DNA of 64,000 bases from Phoronis australis (taxonomy: Eukaryota > Phoronida > Phoronidae). A program made the position numbers and the translations under genes. Within the stretch, counting starts at the first letter, position 1; every line of letters begins with the position of its first letter. This document shows, one piece after another, positions 32,880 through 45,515 of the stretch. The stretch spans positions 1 through 64,000 of the forward strand of contig NMRA01000754.1 of assembly GCA_002633005.1 (NCBI GenBank), in the 5' to 3' direction. The notes beneath the pieces were generated by a model. The model searched no databases and had not been told where the DNA came from. It saw only the letters and a program-made list of their open reading frames with translations.

Positions 32880-34854
32880 CATTATGGGAGTACCACAGTC
32901 CACGAAAGTAGATTTTTCAGTTATGCACTTTACTCATGTGTGGAACTAACTTCATACGATCCATAATTTGTTTTCAATCGTTTAACGAAATGTAGAAATC
33001 ATTCCTTTTCCGTAACTTTTCACTAAACAAGGTACCGGTAGAGGAGCGCAAACTGTAAATTCGATTTCAAAGCATGTTTAAGAACTTCGTAGCTCATGAC
33101 TTATGGAACGTTCTCTTTGCCGCGATGGGATTAAGAAATGGAAGCTATATTTATCAAATGTTTTTATTTGAATGACCTCAGTGTCGACGCCGGCCCTACG
33201 CGCATACAAATATTGTTACTGTTTGCTTCCGGAAAACTTCCGGGTAAAAGTATTAAGAATTAAAGCACACTACTTATCAGATAGCCATGGCCTAATATTC
33301 AAATCACGGAGGCAATGTACCGAGGAAGAGCACTGTTGCTCTCTCGAGTTCATCTTGCCCGAAGGATCGGTCTGTATTTGTTTTATGATACGACCACTGA
33401 TACTTCTTTTTGTTATTTCGTCCTTGAACAGCAGTGCTGAGGTAGGGCGTTGGCGCACGTGGGCGCAGCCAATCACCCTTTGGCATTTGAACGTAACGCC
33501 TACGTACCGTAAGTTACGTTCAGTGCTGAAGGTGATATGGTGGGCTTTGGGCGCCTACTTACCTCTAATTTTACCACTACAGCACTGCTGATTAGATTGA
33601 CATGTTCTAACCTGGTTTGATGTACCGCGATCGTCTGCTCCCTTTCTTGACAGGGATTCAGGGTTTCATTCGCTTGATTGATCAGATGGCGAATAGCGAC
33701 ATCAGATTGCCCGACGGTATGTGATATTCCACATTTAGTCAGTTAATAATTCACCACACTGAAGTTATCGCAGTGTGTTTTAGCCAATCAGAGGACAAAA
33801 GTATCAGTGGACGTGTGATAATGACTTCCATCTTCCGCCTTCCCTCGGTATGTGTCACAGACAACAGAGCTCCGACCGCCTCTGGCTACCTTTTCATTGT
33901 TTACACACAAAACTGTTTTTGCACAGCTTCTATTTTCGATTTCTATTACTTATTGTTTGATCGGTTTGCCAACCCCACCTCGGCTGGTACTTGCCGTCAA
34001 TCAACTTATTGCTTCTGTAGACATGTTCAACAACGTACGTTTTGTAACAAGGGACGGTCTCAATCCATAGAAATATTTCACTGGACATTAGCTGCTCAAT
34101 ATTTTGAGACCTTTGTTCAGATTATACGACTCTATGCTCAAATAGCAGCTATTTTAACTTTTCGAGTTCTTGCTTAACGTGGGTATGAGAATGTTCCGAT
34201 GAATTTGTGCACTTTTGGTATACTTTCCAAAATCTTTTATATTTCTCGTGTGTGGTAAGGTATAACTAGTTGTATTTTATTTCTGCATCTGTGGAAACAC
34301 ATAAGAGGAGAAAATGTTGCATCACTTTGGTCACACTATTTGTCGCATTATTTCGACTTTACAAAGAGCAGGCTGTTTAGCATGTAGTGCATGTTTGGTA
34401 TTCAAACCTTTTGGTTGTCTTTCGTTTCATCCAATCACACAAACTATCTTTCTCTGTGACGTCATGCTCCTAGTTTTGCCAGTATTTCACTTTAAAGGTG
34501 ACCCTGTTACCTTGACTAGTGACAGCTGTTACGTTTGCGTTGACAAGAAAGCGATAGTTGTGAAACTAAACCAGTGAATGCCTTTGTTCACGAGCACACC
34601 GCTAGGTAAAAATGAAAATGGCGAAGTGACAAGCGAATAGTAAAAAGTCGAATGTTTGAGTAAACAAGTTCTTTCGAAGGGTTTGATTTCCGTGTATTTA
34701 TATTCCCCGTATTATTTCTGCAGGTGAATGTGTTCACGCTATCGTAATTTCGACCTGAGCAGTTTGATTATGATAAGTACGACACTAAATCTTTGCTTTC
34801 CATGCCAACCTTGTTTAACCCTTCTTTGTACTATTGTAATCAACTTACAAAACA
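32880..34854. other. No gene recognised
   Basis: Open frames of 139 residues (33172-33591) and 134 residues (33773-34177) have no recognisable domain or splice context. I see no supported feature. Confidence 0.4.
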
Positions 34855-35190
34855 TATTTCGAGTGGAGTAGACGAACTAATATCCCACTGGACATTATAC
34901 CGCGTATCCGCCTCGACCGAATTTTATTCTATACGCTTCGAACTCTTAGTTTCTTTTATTTTTTCGGAAGATTTGTAAAACACTTCGCCCAGATTGTTCA
35001 TGTGGCGGATCAAACGTATAGTGTATGTACTTGAGCGTTGATGTTACACGTTTACACTAGTTAAAGAAAACAGTACTAAATGTAACGATGAAACAACGAT
35101 AATTGTGCATTGAATGTGTAACATTTTCTGAAAATAATTAAATAACAACAATATTGTAGTTACCTCAGTTGCAAACGATGTAATATCTAT
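34855..35190. repeat. Dispersed repeat family R1, copy C
   Basis: Ordered blocks match copies A, B and D: ATATCCCACTGGACATTATA, CGCGTATCCGCCTCGACCGA, ATACGCTTCGAACTCTTAG, CACTTCGCCCAGATTGTTCA, TGTAACGATGAAACAACG and AAATAACAACAATATTGTAG. It is non-coding. Confidence 0.6.
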
Positions 35191-36385
35191 CAAATAAAAC
35201 TGGGACAGTGTGTTATATAATTTGGAAACATAACGTGAACTTAAAGTGACTTTCTTAAAACGGACTTGAGACAATAATAAATGTACTAAGTTAAAATTGA
35301 GTTAAATTGACGAGTTGTCTTAGCTAAGTCACTGTTCTTGAAATGGGTCCCAGATGTTTCCAAAAGCTCCACATGGGATAAGAAGTTCTTGTGACCTTTA
35401 TATCTTTTCACCTCAAAGCACCTTCAGTGAGCACTGAAGCGATTGGGTACAGTGGCGTTTAAAACCTCGCTTATTTCATATTTGTGGCAGGTGGGTGTCC
35501 CCTTTAAGTAGTGGTCAGGCGGGGCACAGACCCGAACCTGTTATAATTTTTGGGTCTAACTTAGCAGTGTTTAACAATTAATCTCAAAAATTCAGAAGCG
35601 CGTCTACATAACGTTGCTGTAATGCGCTAATGTACAGAACACATATTATCGCTCCAGTATCCATTTTTGTGGTGTATGAACAATGTTTACAACATAAATC
35701 TACTCCCGACTCTGCATAGCCACGGGCGTTCAAACTTGTAGGATTCCAGCAAGATAACCTGCATCTGTATGTCTCCATCACGCCATGATGCAATTTACAA
35801 CGTTGCCCGTCGTCAATAGGAACATTGGTAAGAAGAATAACATCGTATCTGCAGTAGGCCTACTGGTGTGTCCGCTGGAGGCTAAAAAGTAGAAAACGTT
35901 CTATAAAATGATGACCATTAGTTGCGCTCTATATTGTAATTTGCTGACACCGATTTGGACATTTATTACTGTCAGATTCTGTTTTATAACGGTCACAAAA
36001 AACTGCGTCTTGGACGAAATTCACTTTCTTTTGACGAAGCATGAAATAAACATTGTAAACACCATGGAAAGACCATATAATTGTTTTGCCGCCGGGTTGC
36101 GTTGAGTTATGAAGGCAGCAGCCCTGGAAAGCATTTGGGAACGCAGAGGGTTGACACTGCAGTCATTTTGACAGTTTTTTATAATGTTTATTACGAAATC
36201 TTCGATACAATGAATATACATAACCCAGAAAGTCCCAAGAGGCATTATATCTGGGTTAAAAAAGTACAAAGAAATCTATATACAATTATTTTACACATAT
36301 ACATAAATTAAAAAAACCTGTTGTTAAGATTACAATGAAATATGATTACGAAAGTAAATAAATCACTTTCATACACATGTATACA
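35191..36385. other. No gene recognised
   Basis: AT-rich sequence with scattered short frames and no recognisable domain, RNA or repeat structure. Confidence 0.4.
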
Positions 36386-37405
36386 ATTTTATCCACTCAC
36401 ACAAAGAGATTTAATATTATAAAGGAATTTTGATACTATTATGAATAAAACCTTATTTTCATTTGGGTTGAGTTCTTGAATTCCATATAGAAAAAAATTA
36501 ATTTTGTTGTACACTTGCGGAATTTCAGAATATTTTTTATAAATATTGGGGTATTGTTCGAGTGTCTGGAAAAGTTTACCATATGCTCCGTGCATACCTC
36601 ACAAGCAAAGAAAACATGAGCATTTGTCTGTGCGTCTCTACAGCAACACAGACGCGAAATACTATTAAAATTATGTCTAAATTTCTCGTTGTTCAGGAAA
36701 AGACCGCATCTTGATCTTTATAGGATTATTTCGTGGTTGCGAGGAAATTGGAACGATGTCAATGGGACTGGCAACTCTTGAGTAGTATGCATTTTAACGT
36801 TATTTTTTAGAGTGACGATTGAAGTGCTTTATTTTATTTTGGATGGTAAGGAATTCCAGTTGTCAATACAATTTATTACGGTTGATTTCCTGAAGGCTTG
36901 GCTGAGAGAAAATTGAATAGTGTGCATATTACTTTGCCGCAGTCCTGGTCTTGTGTTAGGTCTTTTGTAGGAGTCTAAGAGGGTTGTGTTTGAGTAATTG
37001 TTTATCTTGGTTAAGACTTTGAATGAATACATGGACAAGTGGAGTTGACGACGAGTTGCTAGTTTGCTCCAGTTGAGACAGTTTAAAACCTTGATTGTGT
37101 TGGACCCTTTGTATGCTCCTGTTATGGCTAAAGCTGCTTGGTATTGTAGTCTTTCTCATTGAGGGAGTATGCCAGCGTTTGTCGATTGGTAGATTATGTC
37201 ACAGTAATCTAGATGTGGAAGAACAAAAAACTTGAACAGAGTTTCAAGATGCATGGAGTTGAGATGACGAGAGACAATTCTAATTGGATTGATTAATTTT
37301 TGTACTTTGTGAACGAGTTCGAGACAGTGAGGAGTAAATGTAAGCTTGTGGTCTAGTAGCAATGCAAGATGTTTGTGTGTGAACTTGATTTTGTTTTGCT
37401 CACTT
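36386..37405 (-). mobile_element. Non-LTR retrotransposon fragment (second LINE type)
   Basis: On the minus strand from about 37405 the post-catalytic RT region reads KHLALLLDHKLTFTPHC, NPIRIVSRHLNSMHLETL and FKFFVLPHLDYCDIIYQST. Across a frameshift at about 37157 it continues with AITGAYKGS, LHLSMYSFKVLTKIN and FRKSTVINCIDNWNSLPSK. Further on, 36720-36580 keeps FLNNEKFRHNFNSISRLC followed by CCRDAQTNAHVFFAC, resembling the RT-associated zinc-binding segment. The catalytic core and endonuclease are absent. It differs clearly in sequence from the LINE at 25.5-26.4 kb. Confidence 0.75.
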
Positions 37406-38490
37406 TAACATAAATCGTTTCAAATCTTGTATATTTATACATCTTTGTATCAAAGCCACATTTAGCCCTGTTTAGATGACTAAAATTGAGAATCGAATTA
37501 GGCCTTTTGTCTTGTAAAATCGTTCATGTGATACTGCTAATCGTAAAAGGGTGCCTTTTCTTTACCAGTACACCAATTACACGTAATGCGTACATGCGCC
37601 ATTTTCTAATCCTGAACTTCGACCAACCCAAATACCTCCATCTCTGACTTCGTTTTTGAGTAGCTGGTGTCAATGTTACCATTGGTAACGGAGATAGCTA
37701 TGCTGTGAGACAGGTTTTCTTGTAGCTACATAAACAAGATGGAAAGCAGTTGCGATGTTATCATGAAATCTAGCTCTACTCCGAATACTGGCTCTGTTTT
37801 TCCAAAATTTGATTTTAGACTTGAGAACTTTTCGACAGATACTAGTACACTTCATGCACAACACATGTTGTCTGCAACAATAACACAGCGCATGAAACTT
37901 ATGGAGATTCCACGCAAGAGCACAAATATGCTCTTATCAAGTAGCCACGGAGAGCAAGATTACATGTACATGTAGATAAGTGGATATGGTGTCACTTTAT
38001 TTACACCCATTTGTATGCAGACAAAACTCCGTTTGACATTCAAAAATGTTACCCAACTTCCTATACCTTCACCAATAAAAAATCGTACTTTACAATTTCC
38101 TGTTGTTGAAATCTTTTTCAAAATCTACTGGCATCCGAAGGCCAGGAATACTTTGTTCTTCCGTGAAATGAAAAATATTTATTGCAGACGTCCTATACCC
38201 GAATAGCACCGGACGTGCGCAGGGCATATTGGTAGGGCCCATTGCAAAAAAAATAATTCAAATTCACAGTCCCCGCTGTTTCCGCTTGTCGGGTCATTTC
38301 ACTTAACCTACACAAAAGAGTCATTGGTAGCTCAGAGCATGTCAGGTCATCTTATTTTCCCTTTTGGCGGAGTTAGACAGGGTCCAGTGATTCCCCAGAA
38401 CAAATGTCCACAGTAGAAGTTGCTTCCGTAGCCTACACTTTATATTCATGTACAATTCCTAACATGACGGTAAAAGAAAAACGTCTAAAC
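37406..38490. other. No gene recognised
   Basis: Nothing is assigned. Short frames around 37739-38206 lack motifs or splice context. Confidence 0.4.
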
Positions 38491-40417
38491 AAACACCCGT
38501 AGCCGAGAAGGCCACATTCCTCTGTCCGTCATGCTTGGTATTTGGTTCAAGTTGGTGTCCACAGACAATGTCCATTCCTACCCCTGATTTTAGTTGTCTG
38601 GTCATCTTCCTTAACCTTGTAACCAGGAGGATCAGTGATCCCGCAGAGCAAGTCTGGTCCATTCTGTCCTGGTACAACTATTTTCCCTTCTCTGGCCTGT
38701 GGAATTTTATTCTTGACTTAATACCAATCGGCTCATAGTTGGGTGATGAGACCAATAGAATTTGCGTCGGCACGGAATACATGTATTACGAGACTAATTT
38801 TGTGGGAGGCCTAAGCAATTGGTGCAAGATCTGACTGCCGCCTATTGGAGACTAGGAATACCAATTAAGGCTGTGTAAATGGAGCGTCGGTTGCAAGATG
38901 TCTTGTTTAAGTTATGAGTGTAATTCTAAGTAACAAAAATCAGTCTAAAACAATTTAATACATCATAGTAACCCTTATTTTAAGGGAATTGGAGTGTGTT
39001 CCTGGTTAATAATTTCTATTTTTTTCATTCGACAACTAGCGTTTAAGTGTCTAAAATTGTGCTCTAGACATTCGTGACTCGTATTCTTTTCGGTTTGGAA
39101 GCTTTAAAATCTCATAAGTCCAAGGTACTCACTGTGGATGTTTTGATAGAAGCTACCCTCGTGAAAATCTGGTACGCCTTGAACGCGGCAGTAATACGTT
39201 CCTTTGTCATTGCGTGCTGTATAGTTGGAGACCGTTATAGAAGATGTCAGTTTATTGTCTCTCTCCTCAATTTGGTGTTCAATTTTCAATCTTTGCCTCT
39301 GCTTCGTCCCAATTCTACTTAACACGTCATAGAGCCATTCTCAATGAATCGCGACAATTCGACTCCTGAGACACTCGATTTTCAAGTATCTTCATCTGGA
39401 GCTAACGTATTATTTTCTCTTAGTTTAACGTATGAATGATAAGTTTTGAACAATTTCCTCAGCTCAGCAAGTGCAGTTATAGAGTTATTTTGTTGTTTTA
39501 TTAGAGCAACTGGATAATTTATTTGAAAACATAAAAACGCGTTCGTTGGGTTAATTTTCGGTCTAGTTTGTTATCANAAACACCCATAGCCGAGAAGGCC
39601 ACATTCCTCTGTCCGTCATGCTTGGTATTTGGTCCAAGCTGGTGTCCACAGACAATGTCCATTCCTACCCCTGATTTCAGTTGTCTGGTCATCTTCCTTA
39701 ACCTTGTAACCAGAAGGATCAGTGATCCCCCAGAGCAAGTCTGGTCCATTCTGTCCTGGTACAACTATTTTCCCTTCTCTGGCCTGTGGAATTTTATTCT
39801 TGACTTAATACCAATCGGCTCATAGTTGGGTGATGAGACCAATAGAATTTGCGTCGGCACGGAATACATGTATTACGAGACCAATTTTGTGGGAGGCCTA
39901 AGCAATTGGTGCAAGATCTGACTGCCGCCTATTGGAGACTAGGAATACCAATTAAGGCTGTGTAAATGGAGCGTCGGATGCAAGATGTCTTGTTTAAGTT
40001 GAGTGTAATTCTAAGTAACAAAAATCAGTCTAAAACAATTTAATACATCATAGTAACCCTTATTTTAAGGGAATTGGAGTGTGTTCCTGGTTAATAATTT
40101 CTATTTTTTTCATTCGACAACTAGCGTTGAAGAGTCTAAAATTGTGCTCTAGACATACGTGACTCGTATTCTTTTCGGTTTGGAAGCTTTAAAATCTCAT
40201 AAGTCCAAGGTACTCACTGTGGATGTTTTGATAGAAGCTATCCTCGTGAAAATCTGGTACGCCTTGAACGCGGCAGTAATACGTTCCTTTGTCATTGCGT
40301 GCTGTATAGTTGGAGACCGTTATAGAAGATGTCAGTTTATTGTCTCTCTCCTCAATTTGGTGTTCAATTTTCAATCTTTGCCTCTGCTTCGTCCCAATTT
40401 TACTTAACACGTCATAG
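38491..40417. repeat. Direct duplication 1 (about 840 bp, two copies)
   Basis: 38491-39332 and 39578-40417 are near-identical at an offset of 1,085-1,087 bp. A single N (39577) sits immediately before the second copy. Each copy contains the 3' part of the minus-strand immunoglobulin exon, but only the second continues into the 5' half of that exon. It may be a real duplication or an unmerged haplotype. Confidence 0.85.
39133..39332 (-). pseudogene. Truncated copy of the immunoglobulin exon
   Basis: This is the 3' part of the exon at 40218-40571. It keeps LTSSITVSNYTARNDKGTYY, CRV and the GTGAGT donor. Homology stops abruptly at 39332, so the first cysteine strand is missing. It differs from the full copy by very few bases (Gly for Asp in HEGSFYQN). 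It cannot fold as a complete Ig domain. Confidence 0.65.
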
Positions 40418-40571
40418 TGAAAGATGATCTCCCTGTTTTTTCCAAATGTCCACGACATGTCTAATATTGTATAGTTAGGCGTAGTTTTCGTTACCAAACA
40501 AGAGAGCCTAAAACTGTTCCCTTCGCCCTCTTCTACGCTGTTCTGTTGGCCTGTCACTCGAACAGTGAATC
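40218..40571 (-). CDS. Immunoglobulin-domain exon of an unidentified gene
   Basis: A 354-bp exon is open in phase 1-1, the usual phase of Ig exons, from acceptor TGATCAG|GATTCACT to donor A|GTGAGT. It encodes FTVRVTG, then VEEGEGNSFRLSCLV (first Cys), DMSWTFGKN (core Trp), the long strand LKIEHQIEERDNKLTSSITV, and NDKGTYYCRV (the D-x-G-x-YxC motif with the second Cys). This is a V/I-set-like Ig fold of a secreted or cell-surface protein. Neighbouring exons of the gene are not firmly identified; a possible further exon lies at about 39660-39810 and a leucine-rich-repeat-like segment lies upstream at about 40950-41050. Confidence 0.75.
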
Positions 40572-42884
40572 CTGATCAATCAATAAAATATACATTCAAG
40601 TCATTCCTCATACTCAGACAACAACGTTTCGTCACTCATCTCACAAAAAAGATAGCAGATGAATTCTCAAGACTTCATACACACCTTGATCATGTCAACA
40701 AACCGTCAGTACTCGAAGCTCCCATAAATGGCTTGTTCACTGCTCCTGGCAGTACATATACAAAAATGACCCAGAAATTCAGGGAACCTTACCGTACTGC
40801 AAATCTTTCCCAGTGCATATCATGGATAAAGGAATTCATTGAAGTCATGTCTTGTCTTTCTATGCAAACCGGAAAACTGAGATGGCAAACATTACTAAAA
40901 TTGTCCTGTCGCTCCGCTCCATATTGCAAATTGTCGATTGCCTCTGTCCCAAAGCCGTCGGACTCAAGATTCGAAATGCTGTTGTCCTCTAGATTTCGGA
41001 AATTTAGGATACAATATCTAATTATCAACCAGATGTTTTCAGTTGCTATTCGTCTGAAGGGTACCTGTATTTGCAGCAAAATTTTGGGAAAGAACAAGGA
41101 CGTGCCTTTAAAATGGCGGGATTTCCAAATTTGGAACTGTTACAGAAGAAGCCGAACTAGCTTCGTTCCGACCTCCAGCGCGCATTCGGCTTCGTGTGAG
41201 GTCGAAATGCAGCCACGTTCTCGATTGTATTGACTTCCTTATTTGGAATGCCATGAGAATTATCTGGTCTGAGGAGTGTCGTTTCTTGCAAAGGTTGTAG
41301 CGAAAAAATAAAGCCATTAGGGCTTCCTACCGTTTGTTACATTCACACTCTCTGCTTGTATGCCCCTCTTTCCGCTGTCACGTGTATTTCAGTTTATTTC
41401 GCTATGTATATGTTCATTCCACTTATTGCCTGATGATGAGACATGCAGTCTCGAAGTACAGCTAAATAGTGTTTTAATTTGTTGGTTTGATATGTCTGTC
41501 GGTGTTTTACTACATAGCAGCACACCTGAAGAAAGGACACTGTTCCGAAACTACGAGCAAACCAGTATCAAGCTTGCGAACAAAAAGTCTAGTCGTGTTT
41601 TTAACGACATCCGTATAAATAAAAGATCAAAAATAGAAACTATTTACAGTTCAAATGTTTCGCCTACTGTACCCTACTACTGCTAGCAAAGTGAACAGTT
41701 GGAATGCCTTGGAATAATTGAGGGGGCTAACATAAAAGTTTGGGGAGATATTAGACCCTCGTGCTCCTGCAAACGGAGCTAAAAAGAACTTCCTTCCTGC
41801 AATTTTTGGACAAACATGTTGTAGCCCGCAATCGGCCAGTGGGTATCTGGGAAAATTTGAAGAGACACCTACGAGGGATCTCGCCGCGACCGAGAGCAAG
41901 TTTCCGAACGTCAGCTTCCCAGTTTTCCATGGGATACTTTGATCGAATTAGGAACCCCTGTTCACGTAGTGACTACGCGCCCGCGTTACTCTAATTTACT
42001 GTCATTCGACCCAGGGGCATGTTCAGAAAAAAAGGCCGGCGGCTCTGTACGTAGGAAGCTGGTTAGGCACTGATCCCGTCAAAATCCTTAAAATCCGGTA
42101 ACAGCTGGGGTTTTTTTTGCAGTCCTCACCTCTTTCATCTCTTTCGTCTATCCCTCTATTCGTGGCATCCGACGTTAGTGTTCGTCCAATTACCCGGAGG
42201 ACCCCCATTCACCCAATGCGGGGACACCTTAGACGCGAGCTTGCACTTAAGTTTAGTAGTACCACGCTAAATCCGCCCTGTTTCGACATGTAATGTGTAG
42301 GCCTATTGGAACTTTTGAACCAATTTTCATGAGTAAATCTGAGTGAGCGAGACGGCTGTAGGCAAAGTTTTGGAATGTACCAGTCAGCGGGAATATACCT
42401 GGATTTTGGAAGAGGAGGCCCAAACTGAGGACAGCCTTAAGGCCCCAGTTATCGTTAATCCGCCACTTGTGCTAACTAAACCAAAGGACCCACGTGTCAC
42501 GGAATGTTCGTCCTCTCTTTTTATCGAATGTTATAAACGAAACAGTTGAAAATGACCCCCGATTGACACCTTCTCAACGGGCTGACACATTTCCACAGTG
42601 GTGATGGATCAACGTTTAAAAAGTGGCGCTGGTCATTTTTCCTCGGGGGTCAAAACACCGGTCGTCAACTCTCCTTGAGAATTGACGATAATGACAAGCA
42701 GAACTATACCACGGCGGTGTCAGTGAAATTTTAAGGTCTATGTGAGGCTAAAACGGTTCCTCGCTGTATTTTGACGTCAGTCTTCATACAACTAACTTGA
42801 TGGCTAGAGACCGCAGTGTAATAATCTCACACAGACTTCGATATTTCACTCTGCCGAGTAATTCTGCTCCTCGGCCCTGTCGTG
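40572..42884. other. Unassigned sequence upstream of the Ig exon
   Basis: A 222-codon plus-strand frame (40565-41233) overlaps the Ig exon and has no recognisable motif. The minus strand of the same segment contains one leucine-rich-repeat-like stretch (see findings). Nothing else is assigned. Confidence 0.35.
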
Positions 42885-43420
42885 AAACATATCAACATGT
42901 AACCTGGCTAAGGACCCGTCCGGCGCGGGGGTGCATGCATATAGTTGAGGATTGCGTGCCCGTCACAACCGTTTAGGTAGGAAACAAATCTAAAAAACGT
43001 CATATTCTGACACAATTTTCGTGACAAACAAAAGTTGGAGCTCAATAATAGGTATCGTCGGCTTGAAAACAGTAGGCTACTCAACACGCGAATGTTGGCT
43101 GGACAACTTCGTCGAAGCAATATTTACTCAGGAATTAATTCGGTTTTCTGGAATTAAAATACCAAAAACGTTGAACGAAATGAAACGAATTCCGATAATT
43201 TGTTCTGACATGCACGCACTTCATCTTGTGGAATAAGAACAGTTGATTGAAAAGTCGGCGAAGAAAGAAATTGGTCACGTGACTACGGCAATGTCTCTTA
43301 CTTGGGGTACTCAAGTTGAGGAAGACAGTTTTTGTGAGACAGATTTCATTTTATCACTTTTTTACCCACATCGGTAAAAAGCTGTATATTTTCATAGCTT
43401 TTCCCTAAGGTACCAACCAG
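42885..43420. repeat. Dispersed repeat family R2, copy A
   Basis: This segment matches 59405-60050 in order: ATCAACATGTAA, GTGCATGCA, CCGTTTA-GT-GAAA, AAACGTCAT, TTGAAAACAGTA, GATAATTTGTT, AACAGTTGATTGAA, TCGGCGAA-AAAGAAA and TTTTTTACCCACATCGGT. Both copies are non-coding and diverged. Confidence 0.6.
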
Positions 43421-43761
43421 TCATAGAGATGTCTAAAGCGCCAACACTCACCATAATAAAACATGTTTCTTATATGGTTATGAGTCATCGGGAAACTCGC
43501 ATCCCTACGTCTATGAAAGGCAAAGTCTACACGACGTACGAGTCTTATTAGTAAGGCCAGAACCACCACAAAAATGGATTAAATATTCAAAAACAAATAT
43601 AATTGAACTTGACGTGAAACTTGCCTGCATGCGTAACTGGAATCAACAGCGAAGCCAAAAGAAACATTGCGAATGCCATCGTGCTACAATTACATGTGAG
43701 TGTAAAACGAAATGTTTCTCGCGTGCTATTATGCATTAAAATGATGTCTCGTGAATGGCCG

Positions 43762-44251
43762 CTGGGGAGATATGTCGCTGTAAAATTACGTGCGTAGATT
43801 AATTCTTATCGACGACACAAATTATTTTTTAATGGCGTAAAGCAATTATTTGCGGCGTAAATTAAATATTTGCGCGTAAATTAACTTTCAACGGTGTAAA
43901 TAAAAGTATTTTACGCACTGCGTAAATTAATTCTTTTCTCGTCGGTTTTACAATCGACGCGTGCACTTTACATGGACTTCCGAAAACAAGAACATGATAG
44001 AGGAAGAGGGCATCCTCAATAGAATGGCACAAATTGGGGCTGACAGATAGGACACAGTGCGACCATCGGCCACTTTTCAACAAGCGTATGTTGACATGTC
44101 TGGGCGCAGCCATATTGTGTTCCCTTTGTTATCTTTATGATGATTGGCCGAGGTTAAGAATTAATTTACGGCGTAAAGTAATTATTTGTGGTGTGATTTA
44201 ACGGCGTAAAATAATTCTTTGCGGCGTAATTTTGTGGCGACACTCCCCACC
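43762..44251. mobile_element. TIR element with GCGTAAA subterminal repeats
   Basis: The left end CTGGGGAGATATGTCGCTGT is the imperfect inverse of the right end (GTGGGGAGTGTCGCCA on the other strand), and inner arms share AAAATTACG. Both arms are packed with short repeats of the type AATTATTTGCGGCGTAAA. The middle is about 230 bp of unrelated sequence. It is read as a non-autonomous DNA transposon of about 490 bp. The minus-strand 83-codon frame over it is not supported as a gene. Confidence 0.6.
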
Positions 44252-45515
44252 AACGGTTATTCATACGGTAGAGCATAATTTCGCACCCAATTAAAATGAT
44301 CGATGGACACAAAAATCTGCTATGTGTCTATTGATGTATGATGGAAGGCAGGGACACTGAAGGATTTCTGTACAGTAAACTGCGTCAAGCAATCCCCGAC
44401 TGAATTGAAGTCACGATTGTTTTGAAGGAACATTACCAGCCGAAAAACGCATTCCGGGTATATTTGTTGATGGGGTGGACTTCTTAAAGTCCTTCTCTCA
44501 CGCGTTGTTAACCCTTATTACATGGTTAGAAGATGTTATAAGGATCCAAGAAGTACCTACCCCATAATAATACACGATCCGTACTCGAAAACAGTTTAAA
44601 TGAACGCGCCACTCACGATTAGCACCCGAAGAAACACCGCCATTTTGAACTTGCTGCGAACCCGGAAGTACAATTCATTCAGGAACCCACGGCAGGCCGA
44701 GAAAACGCTGTCAGTGCGACTGGAGCAGTGCCTGTACTGTTACCAGCCAGCAAACGGGGATAAAAAAATCGACAGCGCGCCTTAATTTTGATAAAATCAA
44801 ACTACGGACAATTTTATGGAATTTGCTGAAGAAATGTGGCGNATTACGTGCGTAGATTAATTCTTATCGACGACACAAATTATTTTTTAATGGCGTAAAG
44901 CAATTATTTGCGGCGTAAATTAAATATTTGCGCGTAAATTAACTTTCAACGGTGTAAATAAAAGTATTTTACGCGCTGCGTAAATTAATTCTTTTCTCGT
45001 CGGTTTTACAATCGACGCGTGCACTTTACATGGACTTCCGAAAACAAGAACATGATAGAGGCAGAGGGCATCCTCAATAGAATGGCACAAATTGGGGCTG
45101 ACAGAGAGGACACAGTGCGACCATCGGCCACTTTTCAACAAGCGTATGTTGACATGTCTGGGCGCAGTCATATTGTGTTGCCTTTGTTATCTTTATGATG
45201 ATTGGCCGAGGTTAAGAATTAATTTACGGCGCAAAATAATTCTTTGCGGCGTAATTTTGTGGCGACACTCCCCACCAACGGTTATTCATACGGTAGAGCG
45301 TAATTTCGCACCCAATTAAAATGATCGATGGACACAAAAATCTGCTATGTGTCTATTGATGTATGATGGAAGGCAGGGACACTGAAGGATATCTGTACAG
45401 TAAACTGCGTCAAGCAATCCCGGACTGAATTGAAGTCACGATTGTTTTGAAGGAACATTACCAGCCGAAAAACGCATTCCGGGTATATTTGTTGATGGGG
45501 TGGACTTCTTAAAGT
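43783..45515. repeat. Direct duplication 2 (about 700 bp, two copies)
   Basis: 43783-44490 and 44843-45515 are near-identical. The second copy starts one base after a single N (44842) and lacks about 35 bp of the GCGTAAA repeats. The first copy contains the complete TIR element; the second starts inside its left arm. Confidence 0.85.

Noticed and set aside
40565-41233. 222-codon plus-strand open frame
   Set aside because: It starts at the edge of the minus-strand Ig exon, has no recognisable motif and has no splice context. It may be a chance frame, so it is mentioned only as unassigned sequence.
43862-45171. Pair of 83-codon minus-strand frames of near-identical sequence
   Set aside because: They lie inside the TIR element and its duplicate, so their conservation reflects recent duplication and not coding constraint.
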